From assembly GCF_900110025.1 (NCBI RefSeq), contig NZ_FOCE01000001.1, positions 186,001 through 250,000 on the forward strand: a DNA stretch of 64,000 bases, read 5' to 3'. The DNA comes from Gemmobacter aquatilis (GTDB lineage: Bacteria; Pseudomonadota; Alphaproteobacteria; Rhodobacterales; Rhodobacteraceae). The notes below the pieces were generated by a model. The model was given only the letters and a program-made list of their open reading frames with translations. It did no database searches and was not told the origin of the DNA. The position numbers were made by a program, and so were the translations under genes. Shown piece by piece: positions 38,086 through 47,707 of the stretch. The first letter of the stretch is position 1. The number at the start of each line of letters is the position of its first letter.

Positions 38086-39450
38086 TCAGGCCTGAAGCAG
38101 GCGTTTGAGAAGCTGAAGGTCATCGGCCAACTGGCTGTCGGTCGCCATCAGCTCTTCGATCCTGCGCACACCATGCATGATGGTGGTGTGATCGCGCCCG
38201 CCGAAGCGGCGCCCGATTTCCGGCAGGCTGCGCGGGGTCAGCTGTTTCGACAGATACATCGCCACCTGACGCGGCCGCGCGATGGTGCGCAGGCGCTTGG
38301 GGCCAATCATGTCGGACAGGCGGATATTGTAGTGTTCCGCCACCTTGCGCTGGATTTCCTCGATCGTGACCTTGCGGTCCGAGGCGCGCAGGATATCGGC
38401 CAGACAGTCCTGCGCCAGATCCAGCGTGATTTCGCGCCCGACCAGCGAGGCGAAGGCAAACAGACGGGTCAGCGCGCCTTCCAGCACGCGCACGTTGGTG
38501 GTGATGCGATGGGCGAGGAATTCCAGAACGCCGTCGGCGATCTTCAGGCCCTTGTATTGTTCGCGGTAGAATTCGGCCTTCTGCTGCAGGATGCCAAGGC
38601 GCAATTCGTAATCGGTGGGGTGCAGATCGACCACAAGGCCGCATTGCAACCGGCTTTTGATGCGCTCCTCAAGATCCTTGATCTCGCCCGGGGCGCGGTC
38701 GGCGGAAATGACGATCTGTTTGTTCTGATCGACCAACGCGTTGAAGGTGTGGAAGAATTCTTCCTGCGTGCTGTCCTTGCCGGCGATGAACTGCACATCA
38801 TCGACCATCAGCACATCGACCGAGCGGAACAGTTCCTTGAAATCCATGATCTGACGTTCGCGCAGGGCCTGCACGAAACGATACATGAACTGTTCGGCGG
38901 ACAGATACAGCACGCGCAGATGCGGCTGGCGGGTCTGCAATTCATGCGCAATGGCGTGCATCAGGTGGGTCTTGCCCAGCCCGACGCCACCATAGAGGAA
39001 CAGCGGGTTGAAGCTGACCGGGCCACCTTCGGACACGCGGCGGGCGGCGGCATGGGCCAGCTCGTTCGGCTTGCCGACCACGAAACTGTCAAAGGTGAAC
39101 CGCGAATCCAGCGGCGCACCCGGAAGCTCTTCATCCGGCAGACGCGACTTCGGCGCGGCTTTGGCGCGGGCCACGGGTTTTGCAGCGGCCACAGGGGCGA
39201 CCGTCCCGCCGGTGGTCACCGCGAATTCCAGCCGATCCACGGTTTGGCCCGCTGCGTTGAGGTGATTGCGGATGTGATCGCCATAGTTGCGCAACACCCA
39301 GTCCCCGAAGAACGAGGTGGGCACTTCGAATCGTGCGACACCGTTCTTGAGCTGCGACAGCTTCAGCGGCTCGATCCAGGTGGTGTAGTTGTTCTTTCCA
39401 ACACGTTTTTGCAGTTGCTCACGAATCTCGCCCCAAGTTTCGTTTGTCAT
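38086..39450 (-). CDS. dnaA: Chromosomal replication initiator protein DnaA
   Basis: The 454-residue AAA+ initiator has domain I at the N-terminus (WGEIREQLQKRVGKNNYTTWIEPLKL), a linker rich in Ala and Pro, the AAA+ core with Walker A YGGVGLGKTHLMHAI and Walker B VLMVDDVQFIAG, and the C-terminal DNA-binding domain with the DnaA signature GGRDHTTIMHGVRRIEEL. Order on the minus strand is rpsT, dnaA, dnaN, recF. A 512-bp region without genes precedes it. Confidence 0.98.
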   Translation of the reverse strand: MTNETWGEIREQLQKRVGKNNYTTWIEPLKLSQLKNGVARFEVPTSFFGDWVLRNYGDHIRNHLNAAGQTVDRLEFAVTTGGTVAPVAAAKPVARAKAAPKSRLPDEELPGAPLDSRFTFDSFVVGKPNELAHAAARRVSEGGPVSFNPLFLYGGVGLGKTHLMHAIAHELQTRQPHLRVLYLSAEQFMYRFVQALRERQIMDFKELFRSVDVLMVDDVQFIAGKDSTQEEFFHTFNALVDQNKQIVISADRAPGEIKDLEERIKSRLQCGLVVDLHPTDYELRLGILQQKAEFYREQYKGLKIADGVLEFLAHRITTNVRVLEGALTRLFAFASLVGREITLDLAQDCLADILRASDRKVTIEEIQRKVAEHYNIRLSDMIGPKRLRTIARPRQVAMYLSKQLTPRSLPEIGRRFGGRDHTTIMHGVRRIEELMATDSQLADDLQLLKRLLQA

Positions 39451-39962
39451 TCCCAGTCAACCCGTCCCGCGCCATTCTTGGCCTGATTGGGGCGCATACA
39501 CCGCCCATTTCGCTAAACATGCACAGCGCCCGGCCCCGCTTTGGCGGGATCGGACACGCGGTTCCGCATGTCTGGGAACGGGCACGCAACAACCAGCACG
39601 CCCGGGAAAACCCGGTCATGCCGTTCGATGCAAAACCCTTGCAGCGCCAAGCGGCGCCAATAATAACCCGTTGATTACGAACCCGTTTCGGAACCTTCAG
39701 CGGCAGCACGAAGGGTGGCAGCCCGGTACGCGGATCGCAATCACGGTGAGTCCCCCAGGACAATGTGAATCGCAGGGCCAAGCTACCAAGCTGGGTCAGG
39801 CGCCTGCAACCGATCTTCACTGTTGACACATGTTTGTCGCAGCGAATCCCGAAGCCTGTGCAAAAGCGCCACGGCGCGCCATTTCAGCGGGCGAAACTGC
39901 CCTTGCGGAACGCAAAAAGCGCGCCCGAAGACGCGCTTTTCAAACGGGTTTGAGACCGAATC
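39451..39962. other. Gene-free region between rpsT and dnaA
   Basis: Apart from the rpsT terminator, these 512 bases hold the dnaA promoter region and nothing that codes. AACCCGTT occurs twice, at 39665 and 39680, flanking the less GC-rich stretch that reads GTTATTATTGGC on the minus strand, a possible dnaA promoter. GACACATGTTTGTC near 39834 is a weak dyad. No 9-bp DnaA box (TTATCCACA or close variant) was found, so an origin here is not supported. Confidence 0.5.
39915..39940 (-). terminator. Rho-independent terminator of rpsT
   Basis: Arms AAAAGCGCG and CGCGCTTTT with an eight-base loop lie 23 bases after the rpsT stop. On the minus strand the stem is followed by a run of five T, the canonical form. 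Confidence 0.85.
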
Positions 39963-40232
39963 TCAGGCGGTGGCCAGAGCCTTCACGCGCGACGACAGGC
40001 GCGACATCTTGCGGGCCACGGTGTTCTTGTGCAGCACACCCTTGGTGACGCCACGGGCCATTTCCGGCTGGGCAGCGGCCAGCGCGGTGGCTGCGGCAGC
40101 CTGATCGCCCGAGGCCAGCGCCTCTTCAACCTTGCGCAGGTAGGTGCGGATGCGCGAACGGCGGGCCTTGTTCACGGCATAGCGGGCTTCCGACTGACGG
40201 GCGCGCTTTTTGGACTGGGGCGAATTTGCCAT
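39963..40232 (-). CDS. rpsT: 30S ribosomal protein S20
   Basis: The 89-residue basic protein starts [17 protein letters not shown] and is rich in Lys, Arg and Ala, as expected for S20, which binds 16S rRNA early in assembly. The C-terminal half ([22 protein letters not shown]) contains the conserved HKNxxARxxSRL block. AGGA precedes the ATG. Its location upstream of dnaA is the usual alphaproteobacterial order. Confidence 0.97.
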   Translation of the reverse strand: MANSPQSKKRARQSEARYAVNKARRSRIRTYLRKVEEALASGDQAAAATALAAAQPEMARGVTKGVLHKNTVARKMSRLSSRVKALATA

Positions 40233-40384
40233 TGGTCTGGTTCCTATCGGATCGTTTGCGTTTCATTTGCACAAAAGACCCAAGACCCCCGCCCATAATA
40301 GCGGAACTGATTCTTGCCTATAGCGGGCCCACGCGCATGTGGATTGGGCCTATAGGGCAAGAACCAGCCGAAGGGAAGCGGAAA

Positions 40385-41161
40385 TCAGCGGTCGCGGAAC
40401 TGCGGCTGACGCTTTTCAAGGAAGGCGGCCATGCCTTCTTTCTGATCCTCGGTTGCGAACAGGGCGTGGAACACCCGACGCTCGAACAGGATGCCCTCGC
40501 GCAGCGTCGTCTCGTAGCTGCGGTTCACGCATTCCTTGACGACCATGGTGGTCAGCATGGATTTCTCGGCGATCTTGGCGGCGACCTTCTTCACCTCGGT
40601 CAGCAGATCCTTGGCGGGCACGACGCGCGACACCAGCCCGCAACGCTCTGCCTCGGCGGCATCCATGAAGCGGCCGGTCAGGTGCATGTCCATCGACTTG
40701 GACTTGCCGACAAAGCGGGTCAGCCGCTGCGTGCCGCCGATGCCTGCCACCACACCGAGATTGATTTCGGGCTGGCCGAATTTCGCGGTGTCGGAGCAGA
40801 TGATGAAATCGCAAGCCATGGCGAGTTCGCAGCCGCCGCCCAGCGCATAGCCGGACACGGCAGCGATGATCGGTTTGCGGGTGCGCAGGATGGCGTCGGA
40901 ATCGCCCGCAAAGAAATCGGACGAGAACATGTCGACGAAGCTTTTCTGCGACATTTCCTTGATGTCGGCCCCGGCGGCAAAGGCCTTTTCCGAGCCGGTG
41001 ATGATGATGCAGCGCACGGCGTCATCGGCATCGGCCGCGTGCAACGCGGTGGCCAGTTCGGACAGAAGCTTGCTGTTGAGGGCATTGAGCGCATCGGGCC
41101 GGTTCAACCGGATCAGCGCGACATAATCCTCGATCTCGACGATCAGTGTTTCATAGGCCAT
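40385..41161 (-). CDS. Enoyl-CoA hydratase
   Basis: The 258-residue crotonase-fold enzyme hydrates trans-2-enoyl-CoA in beta-oxidation. The start is the ATG at 41161 after AAAGGGGAGCC; upstream in-frame sequence is not family-like. Visible motifs are the oxyanion-hole region [11 protein letters not shown], the CoA-site block [19 protein letters not shown] and the second catalytic Glu in [19 protein letters not shown]. The C-terminus ends in [13 protein letters not shown], as in short-chain (FadB1-type) hydratases. It sits between mutM and rpsT, a conserved order in this bacterial group. Confidence 0.93.
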   Translation of the reverse strand: MAYETLIVEIEDYVALIRLNRPDALNALNSKLLSELATALHAADADDAVRCIIITGSEKAFAAGADIKEMSQKSFVDMFSSDFFAGDSDAILRTRKPIIAAVSGYALGGGCELAMACDFIICSDTAKFGQPEINLGVVAGIGGTQRLTRFVGKSKSMDMHLTGRFMDAAEAERCGLVSRVVPAKDLLTEVKKVAAKIAEKSMLTTMVVKECVNRSYETTLREGILFERRVFHALFATEDQKEGMAAFLEKRQPQFRDR

Positions 41162-41232
41162 GCGGAGGCTCCCCTTTGGTCTGGCCAGACTCCTAGCAGT
41201 CTCGTCGCGCGGCGCAAGCCACCTTGCCGCCG

Positions 41233-42084
41233 TTACCGCTGACAGTGCGGGCAGAAGAAACTGGAGCGACCTGACTGCACCAGACGATGCACAAGTGCCG
41301 CGCAACCGGGCGTCGCGCAGGGCTGCCCCTCGCGGCCATAAACACGGAAGCTGTGCTGGAAATAGCCCAGTTCGCCATCGGCCTGCCGGTAATCGCGCAG
41401 GCTGGAGCCGCCGGCCTCGATCGCTTCGGCCAGAACATCGCGGATCAGCGGTACGAGGCGGGCGGTTTCGTCGGCAGAAAGGCTGAGCGCGCGGCGTTCG
41501 GGGTGGATACCGGCACGATACAACACCTCGCAGACATAGATATTACCAAGCCCTGCCACGAGATGCTGATCCAGCAGCGCCGTCTTGATCGGGGTGTTGC
41601 GCCCTGCCAGACGGGCCGCCAGATAGGGCGCGTCGAAGGCATTGCCCAGCGGTTCGGGGCCGAGCACCGCCAACAGCGGGTGCGCCTCGGCCCCGGCGGT
41701 GGGCAGCAGATCCATCGCGCCAAAGCGGCGGGCATCATTGAAGGTGACGCGGGCGCCGCCCTCCATATCCAGCACCACATGGTCATGTTTGGCCGGGGCG
41801 GGATGGTCGTGGTGAAAATCGCCCAGTTGCGCACCGGAAATCAGCATCCGCCCCGACATGCCCAGATGGATCAGCAGGCTTTCGCCCGAAGACAGATCGG
41901 CAAGGATGTATTTCGACCGGCGCCGCAGCGCCAGGACCTGCACGCCGGTCAGCCGTTCCGCCATCTGTGGCGGAAAGGGCCAGCGCAGCCCCGCGCGGTT
42001 CACCTGCGCATGGGCGATCACGCGGCCCGCCATCACCGGCTCCAGCCCGCGGCGGACGGTTTCGACCTCTGGCAGTTCAGGCAT
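41233..42084 (-). CDS. mutM: Formamidopyrimidine-DNA glycosylase
   Basis: The 283-residue glycosylase/AP lyase removes 8-oxoguanine and formamidopyrimidines. It starts with the exact PELPEVE N-terminus whose Pro acts as nucleophile after Met removal. Lys58 in LRRRSKYIL, the block IHLGMSGRM, and [18 protein letters not shown] with the DNA-binding Asn are present. The C-terminal zinc finger reads C-x4-C (CATPGC) and C-x2-C (CPHC). It is divergent from ubiE, with about 96 bp between the starts. Confidence 0.97.
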   Translation of the reverse strand: MPELPEVETVRRGLEPVMAGRVIAHAQVNRAGLRWPFPPQMAERLTGVQVLALRRRSKYILADLSSGESLLIHLGMSGRMLISGAQLGDFHHDHPAPAKHDHVVLDMEGGARVTFNDARRFGAMDLLPTAGAEAHPLLAVLGPEPLGNAFDAPYLAARLAGRNTPIKTALLDQHLVAGLGNIYVCEVLYRAGIHPERRALSLSADETARLVPLIRDVLAEAIEAGGSSLRDYRQADGELGYFQHSFRVYGREGQPCATPGCAALVHRLVQSGRSSFFCPHCQR

Positions 42085-42180
42085 TCGGCACCTTTGGACA
42101 GTTCGGCGCATTGCAGCGCCCGCGTTGCGGCCTATAAGGAGTCCCAAAGCCGCGCGGCGGCAAGAGCGGAAGAGCCCGGC

Positions 42181-42930
42181 ATGAGCGACGAACAGCAAAA
42201 GACCCATTTCGGCTTCCAGACGGTGAACGAGGCCGAAAAGGCCGGAATGGTGCATGGCGTCTTCACCCGCGTGGCCAGCAAATACGACATCATGAACGAT
42301 GTGATGAGCATGGGGATTCACCGTGTCTGGAAAGATGCGATGATGGACTGGCTGGCGCCACGACCGGGGGCGAAACTGCTGGATGTGGCGGGGGGCACCG
42401 GCGATGTGTCGTTCCGCTTTCTGAAACGGGCGCCGGGCGCCCATGCCACCGTGCTGGACATGACGGAATCCATGCTGGTCGAAGGCCGCCAGCGCGCCGA
42501 GGCCGACCATATGGCCGACCGGCTGAACTGGGTGGTGGGCGATGCGATGGCCCTGCCCTTCCCGGCCAATACCTTCGACGTTTACACGATCAGCTTCGGC
42601 ATCCGCAACGTGACGCGGGTGCAAGACGCCCTGAACGAGGCCTACCGCGTGCTGCGCCCCGGTGGGCGGCTGATGGTGCTGGAATTCAGCCAGTTGCCCA
42701 ACGCGGCGATGCAGAAGGCCTATGACCTGTACAGCTTCAACGTGATCCCGGTGATGGGCAAGATTATCGCAGGTGACCGCGACAGCTATCAGTATCTGGT
42801 CGAAAGCATTCGAAAATTCCCGGATCAGGAGACATTTGCCGCGATGATCCGAAAGGCGGGGTTCGGGCAGGTCAGCTATCGCAACCTTTCGATGGGGATC
42901 GCGGCGTTGCATTCCGGGTGGAAGATCTAA
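42181..42930 (+). CDS. ubiE: Demethylmenaquinone/ubiquinone C-methyltransferase
   Basis: The 249-residue SAM-dependent methyltransferase acts in ubiquinone synthesis. It has the family start [35 protein letters not shown], the SAM motif [16 protein letters not shown], the UbiE signature [15 protein letters not shown], and the late motif [20 protein letters not shown]. It is followed at once by ubiB, so both steps of quinone synthesis are co-transcribed. It lies divergent from mutM. Confidence 0.97.
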   Translation: MSDEQQKTHFGFQTVNEAEKAGMVHGVFTRVASKYDIMNDVMSMGIHRVWKDAMMDWLAPRPGAKLLDVAGGTGDVSFRFLKRAPGAHATVLDMTESMLVEGRQRAEADHMADRLNWVVGDAMALPFPANTFDVYTISFGIRNVTRVQDALNEAYRVLRPGGRLMVLEFSQLPNAAMQKAYDLYSFNVIPVMGKIIAGDRDSYQYLVESIRKFPDQETFAAMIRKAGFGQVSYRNLSMGIAALHSGWKI

Positions 42931-44454
42931 GTGCGCGGCCCCCACAACATCATCCGCCTGATCCGCACCCTGGCCACGCTGGAACGCACCGGCGCCATCG
43001 GTGTGGTGCTGGAGGCGATGGATGCCCCGCCCCGGCTGCGGGCCGTGGCCCGGGTGCTGGGCTGGCCGTTCAAATGGCTGGGGCTGAAGGGTGACCCGGC
43101 ACTACCCCCCGCCACGCGGGCGCTGACCGCGCTGGGGCCGGCCTATATCAAATTCGGCCAGATCCTTTCGACGCGCCCCGACATCGTGGGTGACGAACTG
43201 GCGCTGCAGTTGAAATACCTGCAGGACAAGCTGCCGCCCTTCCCCGTGGAAGTGGCAAAACGGATGATCGAGGAGGAGCTGTCGCTTCCGGTCGATCAGA
43301 TGTTCAGCAGCTTTTCCGAACCCGTCGCCGCCGCCTCCATCGCGCAGGTGCATCGGGCGCGGCTGGCCGAGACGGGCGAGGATGTGGCGGTGAAGGTGCT
43401 GCGGCCCGGCATCGAAAAGGCCTTCCGCAAGGATATCGACGCTTTCTATTTCGCGGCGCGCGCGATTGAAACGCTGTCGCCCGCCTCGCGCCGGTTGCGG
43501 CCGATGGATGTGATCCGGCATTTCGAGGGTGTGGTGCTGGGCGAGCTGGATCTGCGGCTGGAATCGGCGGCGGCCGCAGAGTTTGCAGCGAATACGGCCA
43601 AGGACGAAGGGTTCCGCGTGCCGCAGCCGGTCTGGCATCTGTCGGCGCGGCAGGTGATGACTCTGGGCTGGGCCGAGGGCGTCTCGATGTCCGATAACGC
43701 GGCGATCGACGCGGCGGGGCATGACCGGACGGTGCTGGGCGCGCGGGTGTTGCAACTGTTCCTGAACCACGCTTTGCGCGATGGCTATTTTCACGCCGAC
43801 ATGCATCAGGGCAACCTGAAGGTCGGGGCAGACGGGGCGATCATCGCCTATGATTTCGGCATCATGGGGCGGCTGGATGAATATACCCGCCGCGTTTACG
43901 CCGAGATCCTGTTCGGCTTCATCCGCAAGGATTACCGCCGCGTCGCCGAGGTGCATTTCGAGGCGGGCTATGTGCCAGCCGACCGCGAAATCGACGAATT
44001 TGCCCGCGCCTTGCGGGTGGTGGGCGAGCCGATCTTCGGCATGGATGCCAGCCGAATCTCGATGGCACGACTTTTGTCCTATCTCTTTGAAGTCACAGAG
44101 AGATTCGGGATGGAAACACGGACGGAGCTGATCCTTCTGCAACGCACCATGGTGGTGGTGGAGGGCGTGGCGCGCTCGCTTGATCCGCATATCAACATCT
44201 GGCAGGTCGCCCATCCGGTGGTCGAGGCTTACATCGCGCAGAATGTCGGGCCGCGCGCGCTGCTGCGCGATCTGGGCAAGACGCTGCAGGTGGTCGCGCG
44301 GTTCGGGCCGAAACTGCCGGGCATGGTGGAGGCGCGGCTGGTGCAGCAGAACGCGGGGCCAAAGCCCGCGCCACATGCGGTGCATCCGGTGATCTGGATG
44401 ACCGCCGGGGGCGCGCTGGTCGCGGTGGGCGTGGCACTCGGCGCGCTGCTTTAG
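42931..44454 (+). CDS. ubiB: Ubiquinone biosynthesis kinase-like protein UbiB
   Basis: The 507-residue atypical kinase of the ABC1/ADCK family starts at GTG 42931, immediately after the ubiE stop. Visible blocks are [14 protein letters not shown] (KxGQ motif), the Ala-rich loop [13 protein letters not shown], the nucleotide-binding Lys in [23 protein letters not shown] with the catalytic Asp, and YDFGIMGRL with the metal-binding Asp. Two C-terminal hydrophobic segments ([16 protein letters not shown]) anchor it in the membrane. It supports ubiquinone synthesis by an ATPase activity on lipid-like intermediates. Confidence 0.96.
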   Translation: MRGPHNIIRLIRTLATLERTGAIGVVLEAMDAPPRLRAVARVLGWPFKWLGLKGDPALPPATRALTALGPAYIKFGQILSTRPDIVGDELALQLKYLQDKLPPFPVEVAKRMIEEELSLPVDQMFSSFSEPVAAASIAQVHRARLAETGEDVAVKVLRPGIEKAFRKDIDAFYFAARAIETLSPASRRLRPMDVIRHFEGVVLGELDLRLESAAAAEFAANTAKDEGFRVPQPVWHLSARQVMTLGWAEGVSMSDNAAIDAAGHDRTVLGARVLQLFLNHALRDGYFHADMHQGNLKVGADGAIIAYDFGIMGRLDEYTRRVYAEILFGFIRKDYRRVAEVHFEAGYVPADREIDEFARALRVVGEPIFGMDASRISMARLLSYLFEVTERFGMETRTELILLQRTMVVVEGVARSLDPHINIWQVAHPVVEAYIAQNVGPRALLRDLGKTLQVVARFGPKLPGMVEARLVQQNAGPKPAPHAVHPVIWMTAGGALVAVGVALGALL

Positions 44455-44455
44455 G

Positions 44456-45298
44456 TTACAGCGCGGCACATTCCAGTTTCAGGGCGGTGGCGTAATCGGC
44501 GTCACCCTCTGCCGCACGCAGGGCGCAATGCGCGGCGATGCGCCAGTGCAGCAGCGGGCGCAGGGCGTGGTAGCGGGCGATAACGACCGGATCGGGATAG
44601 GCGGCGAGGAAGGCCGCAGTTTCTTCAGCTGTCAGCGGGTCGCCGCGATACAGCTGCTGCATGGCGGGCGACAGGAACAGCGCAAGGTCATCAACCGGAT
44701 CGCCCGCGCCGGGGCATTGCCAGTCGATCAGGGTCAGCGTGGCAAGGGTGGCGATCATGTTGCCGGGCACCGCGTCGCCATGCACAAGCCGAGGTCGTGC
44801 GGGCGCCACATCTGCCAGCGGGGGCAATGGCGGCAGGCCCGGCGGCGCAAAGCTTTGCGCATGGGCGGCAATGGCGGTGGCCCCCATCGGCAGTACGCGC
44901 AGGCCGGGCGGTGCGCTGCGGCTGTGCAGCCTGGCCAGCGCCCGCGCCACAGGGCGCGGATCGCGTTGCCAGATCGCACCGGGGCAAAAGCGATAGGCGA
45001 TCCACCCATCGCCCCGATACAGCAGATCGGGCGCAAGGCCGCTGCCCGCCAGCGCCCGCAGCGCCGTCACCTCGGCCTGTGGATCGTTGGGGAACAAGGG
45101 GCGCGCCGCAGCGGGATCATACAGCTTCACCACTGTTTCGGCCAACCGCCACAGGCGGTTGCTGCGCCCGCCGGTCAGCGGCTGCGCCACCAGCCCGGCC
45201 AGATGCGGCAGCGCTGCCCGCGCCGGGGCAAGCGGGTCTGGCAGATCGGATCGGGGCGTGGCAACAAGGGTCATGGCAGCGCGCGACGCTATGCGCAT
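44456..45298 (-). CDS. APH-family phosphotransferase
   Basis: The protein of up to 280 residues has the aminoglycoside phosphotransferase/choline kinase fold. The Brenner motif is LVHGDAVPGNMI (His-Gly-Asp...Asn) around residues 180-190, followed by TLIDWQCPGAGDPVDDLALFL with the metal-binding Asp. Upstream is the ATP-site region GGRSNRLWRLAETVVKLY, with a Lys for phosphate contact. Substrate could be choline, thiamine, a sugar or an antibiotic; nothing in the neighbourhood decides. A second possible start is the ATG at 45274, and neither has a clear ribosome binding site. It converges on ubiB with only a one-base gap. Confidence 0.8.
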   Translation of the reverse strand: MRIASRAAMTLVATPRSDLPDPLAPARAALPHLAGLVAQPLTGGRSNRLWRLAETVVKLYDPAAARPLFPNDPQAEVTALRALAGSGLAPDLLYRGDGWIAYRFCPGAIWQRDPRPVARALARLHSRSAPPGLRVLPMGATAIAAHAQSFAPPGLPPLPPLADVAPARPRLVHGDAVPGNMIATLATLTLIDWQCPGAGDPVDDLALFLSPAMQQLYRGDPLTAEETAAFLAAYPDPVVIARYHALRPLLHWRIAAHCALRAAEGDADYATALKLECAAL

Positions 45299-45315
45299 GG
45301 CGCGGATCTGGCAAG

Positions 45316-45963
45316 TCAGCCCCGCACCGCCGTCACCTCGCCGATGCCGATTTCCACCCCCCCTTCCAACAGCAGCGACAGCCCGGTCGGACCGCTGCGC
45401 AGTTCTGTCACCCGCTGGTAAGAGGCCATTTCAGCGGCGCCGAGTTGCGTCTCGTCCCGATAGCTTTCGAGAGTGAAGACATAGCGCCCGTCCACCAGCG
45501 GCTGATCGGCCAGATCGACCGGCTCCCAGATAAATTCCGTGGTATCGGCAGGCAGATCGACGCGGTTGACCACGGTGCCATCGGCATCTTCGACCACCAT
45601 CACCAGCCGGTCGGCGCCGCTGGGCGGGGTGGCCAGAAGCGTTACCGGCCGGGCATCGGTGATCTGCACTGGCGCAAGCGACCGCGCCTCGCGCCCCACC
45701 CAGCCCGCCATCTGACCCATGCCCAACAGGCCAAAACCCGATTGCATCGCCGTCAGCAGATCATTGGTCTTGGTCTGCTGTTCAACCCCCGAAAAGGTGG
45801 CGAGTTGCACCGCATAATCAGAACTGTCGATGGGGTTCAGCGGATCCTGATTCTGCATCTGGGTAGTGAGCAGTTTCAGGAATGTCGTGTAATCCGACAC
45901 GATGGCCGAACCGCCAGAGCCGGCGGCAGTCGTCCTGCCCGCGGTGGCACCGGAAACTTGCAT
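45316..45963 (-). CDS. flgD: Flagellar hook assembly protein FlgD
   Basis: The 215-residue hook-capping scaffold has the FlgD N-terminal region DYTTFLKLLTTQMQNQDPLNPIDSSDYAVQLATFSGVEQQTKTN, one of the most conserved flagellar motifs. A C-terminal region follows from about residue 85 and includes VVNRVDLPADTTEFIWEPVDLADQPLVDGRYVFTLE, the Ig-like/tudor part. AAAGGA precedes the ATG. It is read with the FliK-like gene on the minus strand and acts at the tip of the growing hook. Confidence 0.95.
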   Translation of the reverse strand: MQVSGATAGRTTAAGSGGSAIVSDYTTFLKLLTTQMQNQDPLNPIDSSDYAVQLATFSGVEQQTKTNDLLTAMQSGFGLLGMGQMAGWVGREARSLAPVQITDARPVTLLATPPSGADRLVMVVEDADGTVVNRVDLPADTTEFIWEPVDLADQPLVDGRYVFTLESYRDETQLGAAEMASYQRVTELRSGPTGLSLLLEGGVEIGIGEVTAVRG

Positions 45964-45974
45964 GGGCTATCCTT

Positions 45975-46973
45975 TCAGAACTTGATGTCGAGCCCGCGGC
46001 GCCCTGCGCGGCGGGTCGGTTGCGGCGGCGAGTCTGCCGGTTCGGGCAAGGGCGGGGTGGCCACGATCCGGGGCGGGGCGCGAGTGTCCGATGCACGGGC
46101 CTGCTGCCAATGCCCGAAGGACATCCGGGCCTCACGGTAGCCGGCATCATGCAGGTTCTGCACCAGCTCTGCCGCATGGCGCCGCAACAACTCCAGCGAT
46201 ACCGGCTGTTCTGCCGACAGAAGCACGCGGATCACATCACCCTGCGTTTCCATCGAAAAATGCAGCGGCCCAAGGTCTTCGGGCGCCAGTGTCAGCTCCA
46301 TCCGGCTGTCGGTCTGGCCACATTCCGCTGCGCTATCCGGGGGCGAAGCGGCAGTTTCAGGGGTCATGGCCTCAGGCTCCGGGGGGGGAGGGGGTTCATG
46401 GTCCGCCACCGGAGCCGCAGGTTGAGGCGGCCCTGCCATCTGCGCGACGAACCCGGGAAGAGCGGTTGGGGGCAGGGCTTCCTCTGCAGCCTGAAACACC
46501 ACCAGCCGCGCGACCAGGCCAGACCCTCCGGGCGCCTGTTCCGGTATTTGCCGGGTATTGCGCAGCGGCAGATCGGTGAAATCACCCTCCGGAGGAGCGG
46601 GGGGCGCGGCATCGGCAGAGGGGCTTGCCTCCTCTGGCTCCGGCATGATCCGGGTTTCGGTCAGCGTGGCTTCGGCAGGACCGGAGTCGGGCAGCGGGGC
46701 GGGGTCACCTCGGGCCACGGAAATCTCGTAAACCGTCCCGCCCAGCCGCAGGGTAAAGGCCACCAGCGGCGCAGCCGGGGGGCGCAGCATCGCAGCGGCC
46801 AGCGCAGGGTCGGGTTCCGGCGCCTCTTTCTCCTTCAGACAGGCCGCGAAACCCTCTGTCGCGCTGTCGCAGCCCGCTGGGGCAAAGGCTGCGGTCGGCA
46901 TGAGGGGCGCAACCGGCGCCGGAAGGGTTTGGGGAATCACTGCACACCTCGATTTCAACCGCAACTGCCCCAT
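45975..46973 (-). CDS. fliK: Flagellar hook-length control protein FliK
   Basis: The 332-residue protein has a long Pro/Ala-rich N-terminal part (about 230 residues) and a C-terminal domain with the FliK core ELTLAPEDLGPLHFSMETQGDVIRVLLSAEQPVSLELLRRHAAELVQNLHDAGY. It serves as a molecular ruler and switch for hook length. Sequence outside the C-terminal domain is poorly conserved in the family, so the call rests on that domain and on flgD, 11 bp downstream. The start is uncertain: ATG 46973 or a GTG at 46940 that follows GAGG. Confidence 0.8.
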   Translation of the reverse strand: MGQLRLKSRCAVIPQTLPAPVAPLMPTAAFAPAGCDSATEGFAACLKEKEAPEPDPALAAAMLRPPAAPLVAFTLRLGGTVYEISVARGDPAPLPDSGPAEATLTETRIMPEPEEASPSADAAPPAPPEGDFTDLPLRNTRQIPEQAPGGSGLVARLVVFQAAEEALPPTALPGFVAQMAGPPQPAAPVADHEPPPPPEPEAMTPETAASPPDSAAECGQTDSRMELTLAPEDLGPLHFSMETQGDVIRVLLSAEQPVSLELLRRHAAELVQNLHDAGYREARMSFGHWQQARASDTRAPPRIVATPPLPEPADSPPQPTRRAGRRGLDIKF

Positions 46974-46988
46974 TATCGCTGCAACTGG

Positions 46989-47003
46989 TTACCGGGTGTT
47001 TAC
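46989..47003 (+). promoter_or_regulatory. CtrA-like direct repeat TTAC-N7-TTAC
   Basis: Two TTAC elements with a seven-base spacer lie in the gap between divergent fliK and the rod-binding gene. The spacing equals the known alphaproteobacterial CtrA site TTAA-N7-TTAA, but the fourth base differs. Confidence 0.35.
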
Positions 47004-47049
47004 CGCCTGCCCGCATCATGGCCTCATCGAAACCGAAAGGAGAGTTCGG

Positions 47050-47337
47050 ATGACGGATGGTGTGACGGCCCCACCCCCCCTGCAGCGGGAGAGTGGACGG
47101 CTGGCCGTTTTGCGGCAAAAGGCGACGGAGCTGGAAAGCGTTTTTCTGGCCGAAATGCTGGGGGAAGCCGGACTCGGCGAGGTCAGCACCGGGTTTGGTG
47201 GCGGAATCGGGGAAGAGCAGTTTGCCTCGTTCCTGCGGCAGGAACAGGCCCGCGCCATCGTGGCCCATGGCGGGATCGGGCTCAGCGAATCGCTGTTTCG
47301 TGCCCTTGTGAAGGAGGAGGCACGGAATGACAGCTGA
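47050..47337 (+). CDS. Rod-binding protein (FlgJ N-domain type)
   Basis: The 95-residue protein is a single rod-binding domain without a muramidase half: LRQKATELESVFLAEMLGEAGL, then GGIGEEQFASFLRQEQARAIVAHGGIGLSESLFRALV. AAAGGAGAG precedes the ATG at 47050. In alphaproteobacteria the peptidoglycan-cutting function is carried by a separate lytic transglycosylase, here the gene at 60885-61565. Its stop overlaps the next start by eleven bases. Confidence 0.88.
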   Translation: MTDGVTAPPPLQRESGRLAVLRQKATELESVFLAEMLGEAGLGEVSTGFGGGIGEEQFASFLRQEQARAIVAHGGIGLSESLFRALVKEEARNDS

Positions 47338-47662
47338 CCCCCTCGCGCTGGAGGCGCTGCTTGACCGAATGCACGAGGCACTGCAGGGCGGTGACCTTGC
47401 GGCGCTGGAATCCCTAGCCGGGCCGCTGGCCGATGCAGGCGCCACGCTGGCGCCGCCACAAAGCCGGGCAACCTTGGAACGGTTGCGCCGCAAGGCTGCG
47501 CGCAATGATACGCTGCTGGCAGCCAGCCTGTGCGGCCTGCGTGCAGCGCAACGGCGCATCGCCGAACTGCGCAGCCTTGAGCAAGGATTTTCAACCTATG
47601 ACGGCGCCGGGCTGAAACACCGCCACCCGCAGGATCGGGGCGCACTGAGCAAAAGATTCTGA
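47327..47662 (+). CDS. Small helical protein, possible FlgN-type export chaperone
   Basis: The 111-residue protein is Ala/Leu/Arg rich and mainly helical. It shows heptad-like patterns in LDRMHEALQGGDLAALESL and TLLAASLCGLRAAQRRIAELR, and a C-terminal tail reading GFSTYDGAGLKHRH. The tail resembles the region of FlgN-like chaperones after the helices. The gene overlaps the rod-binding gene by eleven bases, so it is a flagellar gene by context. FlgN is the most likely role because that chaperone is otherwise unaccounted for, but the match is weak. Confidence 0.6.
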   Translation: MTADPLALEALLDRMHEALQGGDLAALESLAGPLADAGATLAPPQSRATLERLRRKAARNDTLLAASLCGLRAAQRRIAELRSLEQGFSTYDGAGLKHRHPQDRGALSKRF

Positions 47663-47707
47663 AGCGATTCAAATGCCATGCAGTTGGCGCAAGCACGGCA
47701 GGCGATC

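Noticed and set aside
39833-39846. GACACATGTTTGTC as a DnaA or replication-control site
   Set aside because: Only a weak dyad; it does not match a DnaA box and no array of similar sites is present.
47685-47700. TGGC-N9-GGCA resembling a sigma-54 -24/-12 promoter before flagellin
   Set aside because: The spacing of GG and GC fits, but the -12 element is CGGCA rather than TTGCA, no second example was found in the flagellar gaps, and a FlaF/FlbT-type cluster is more often under CtrA control.
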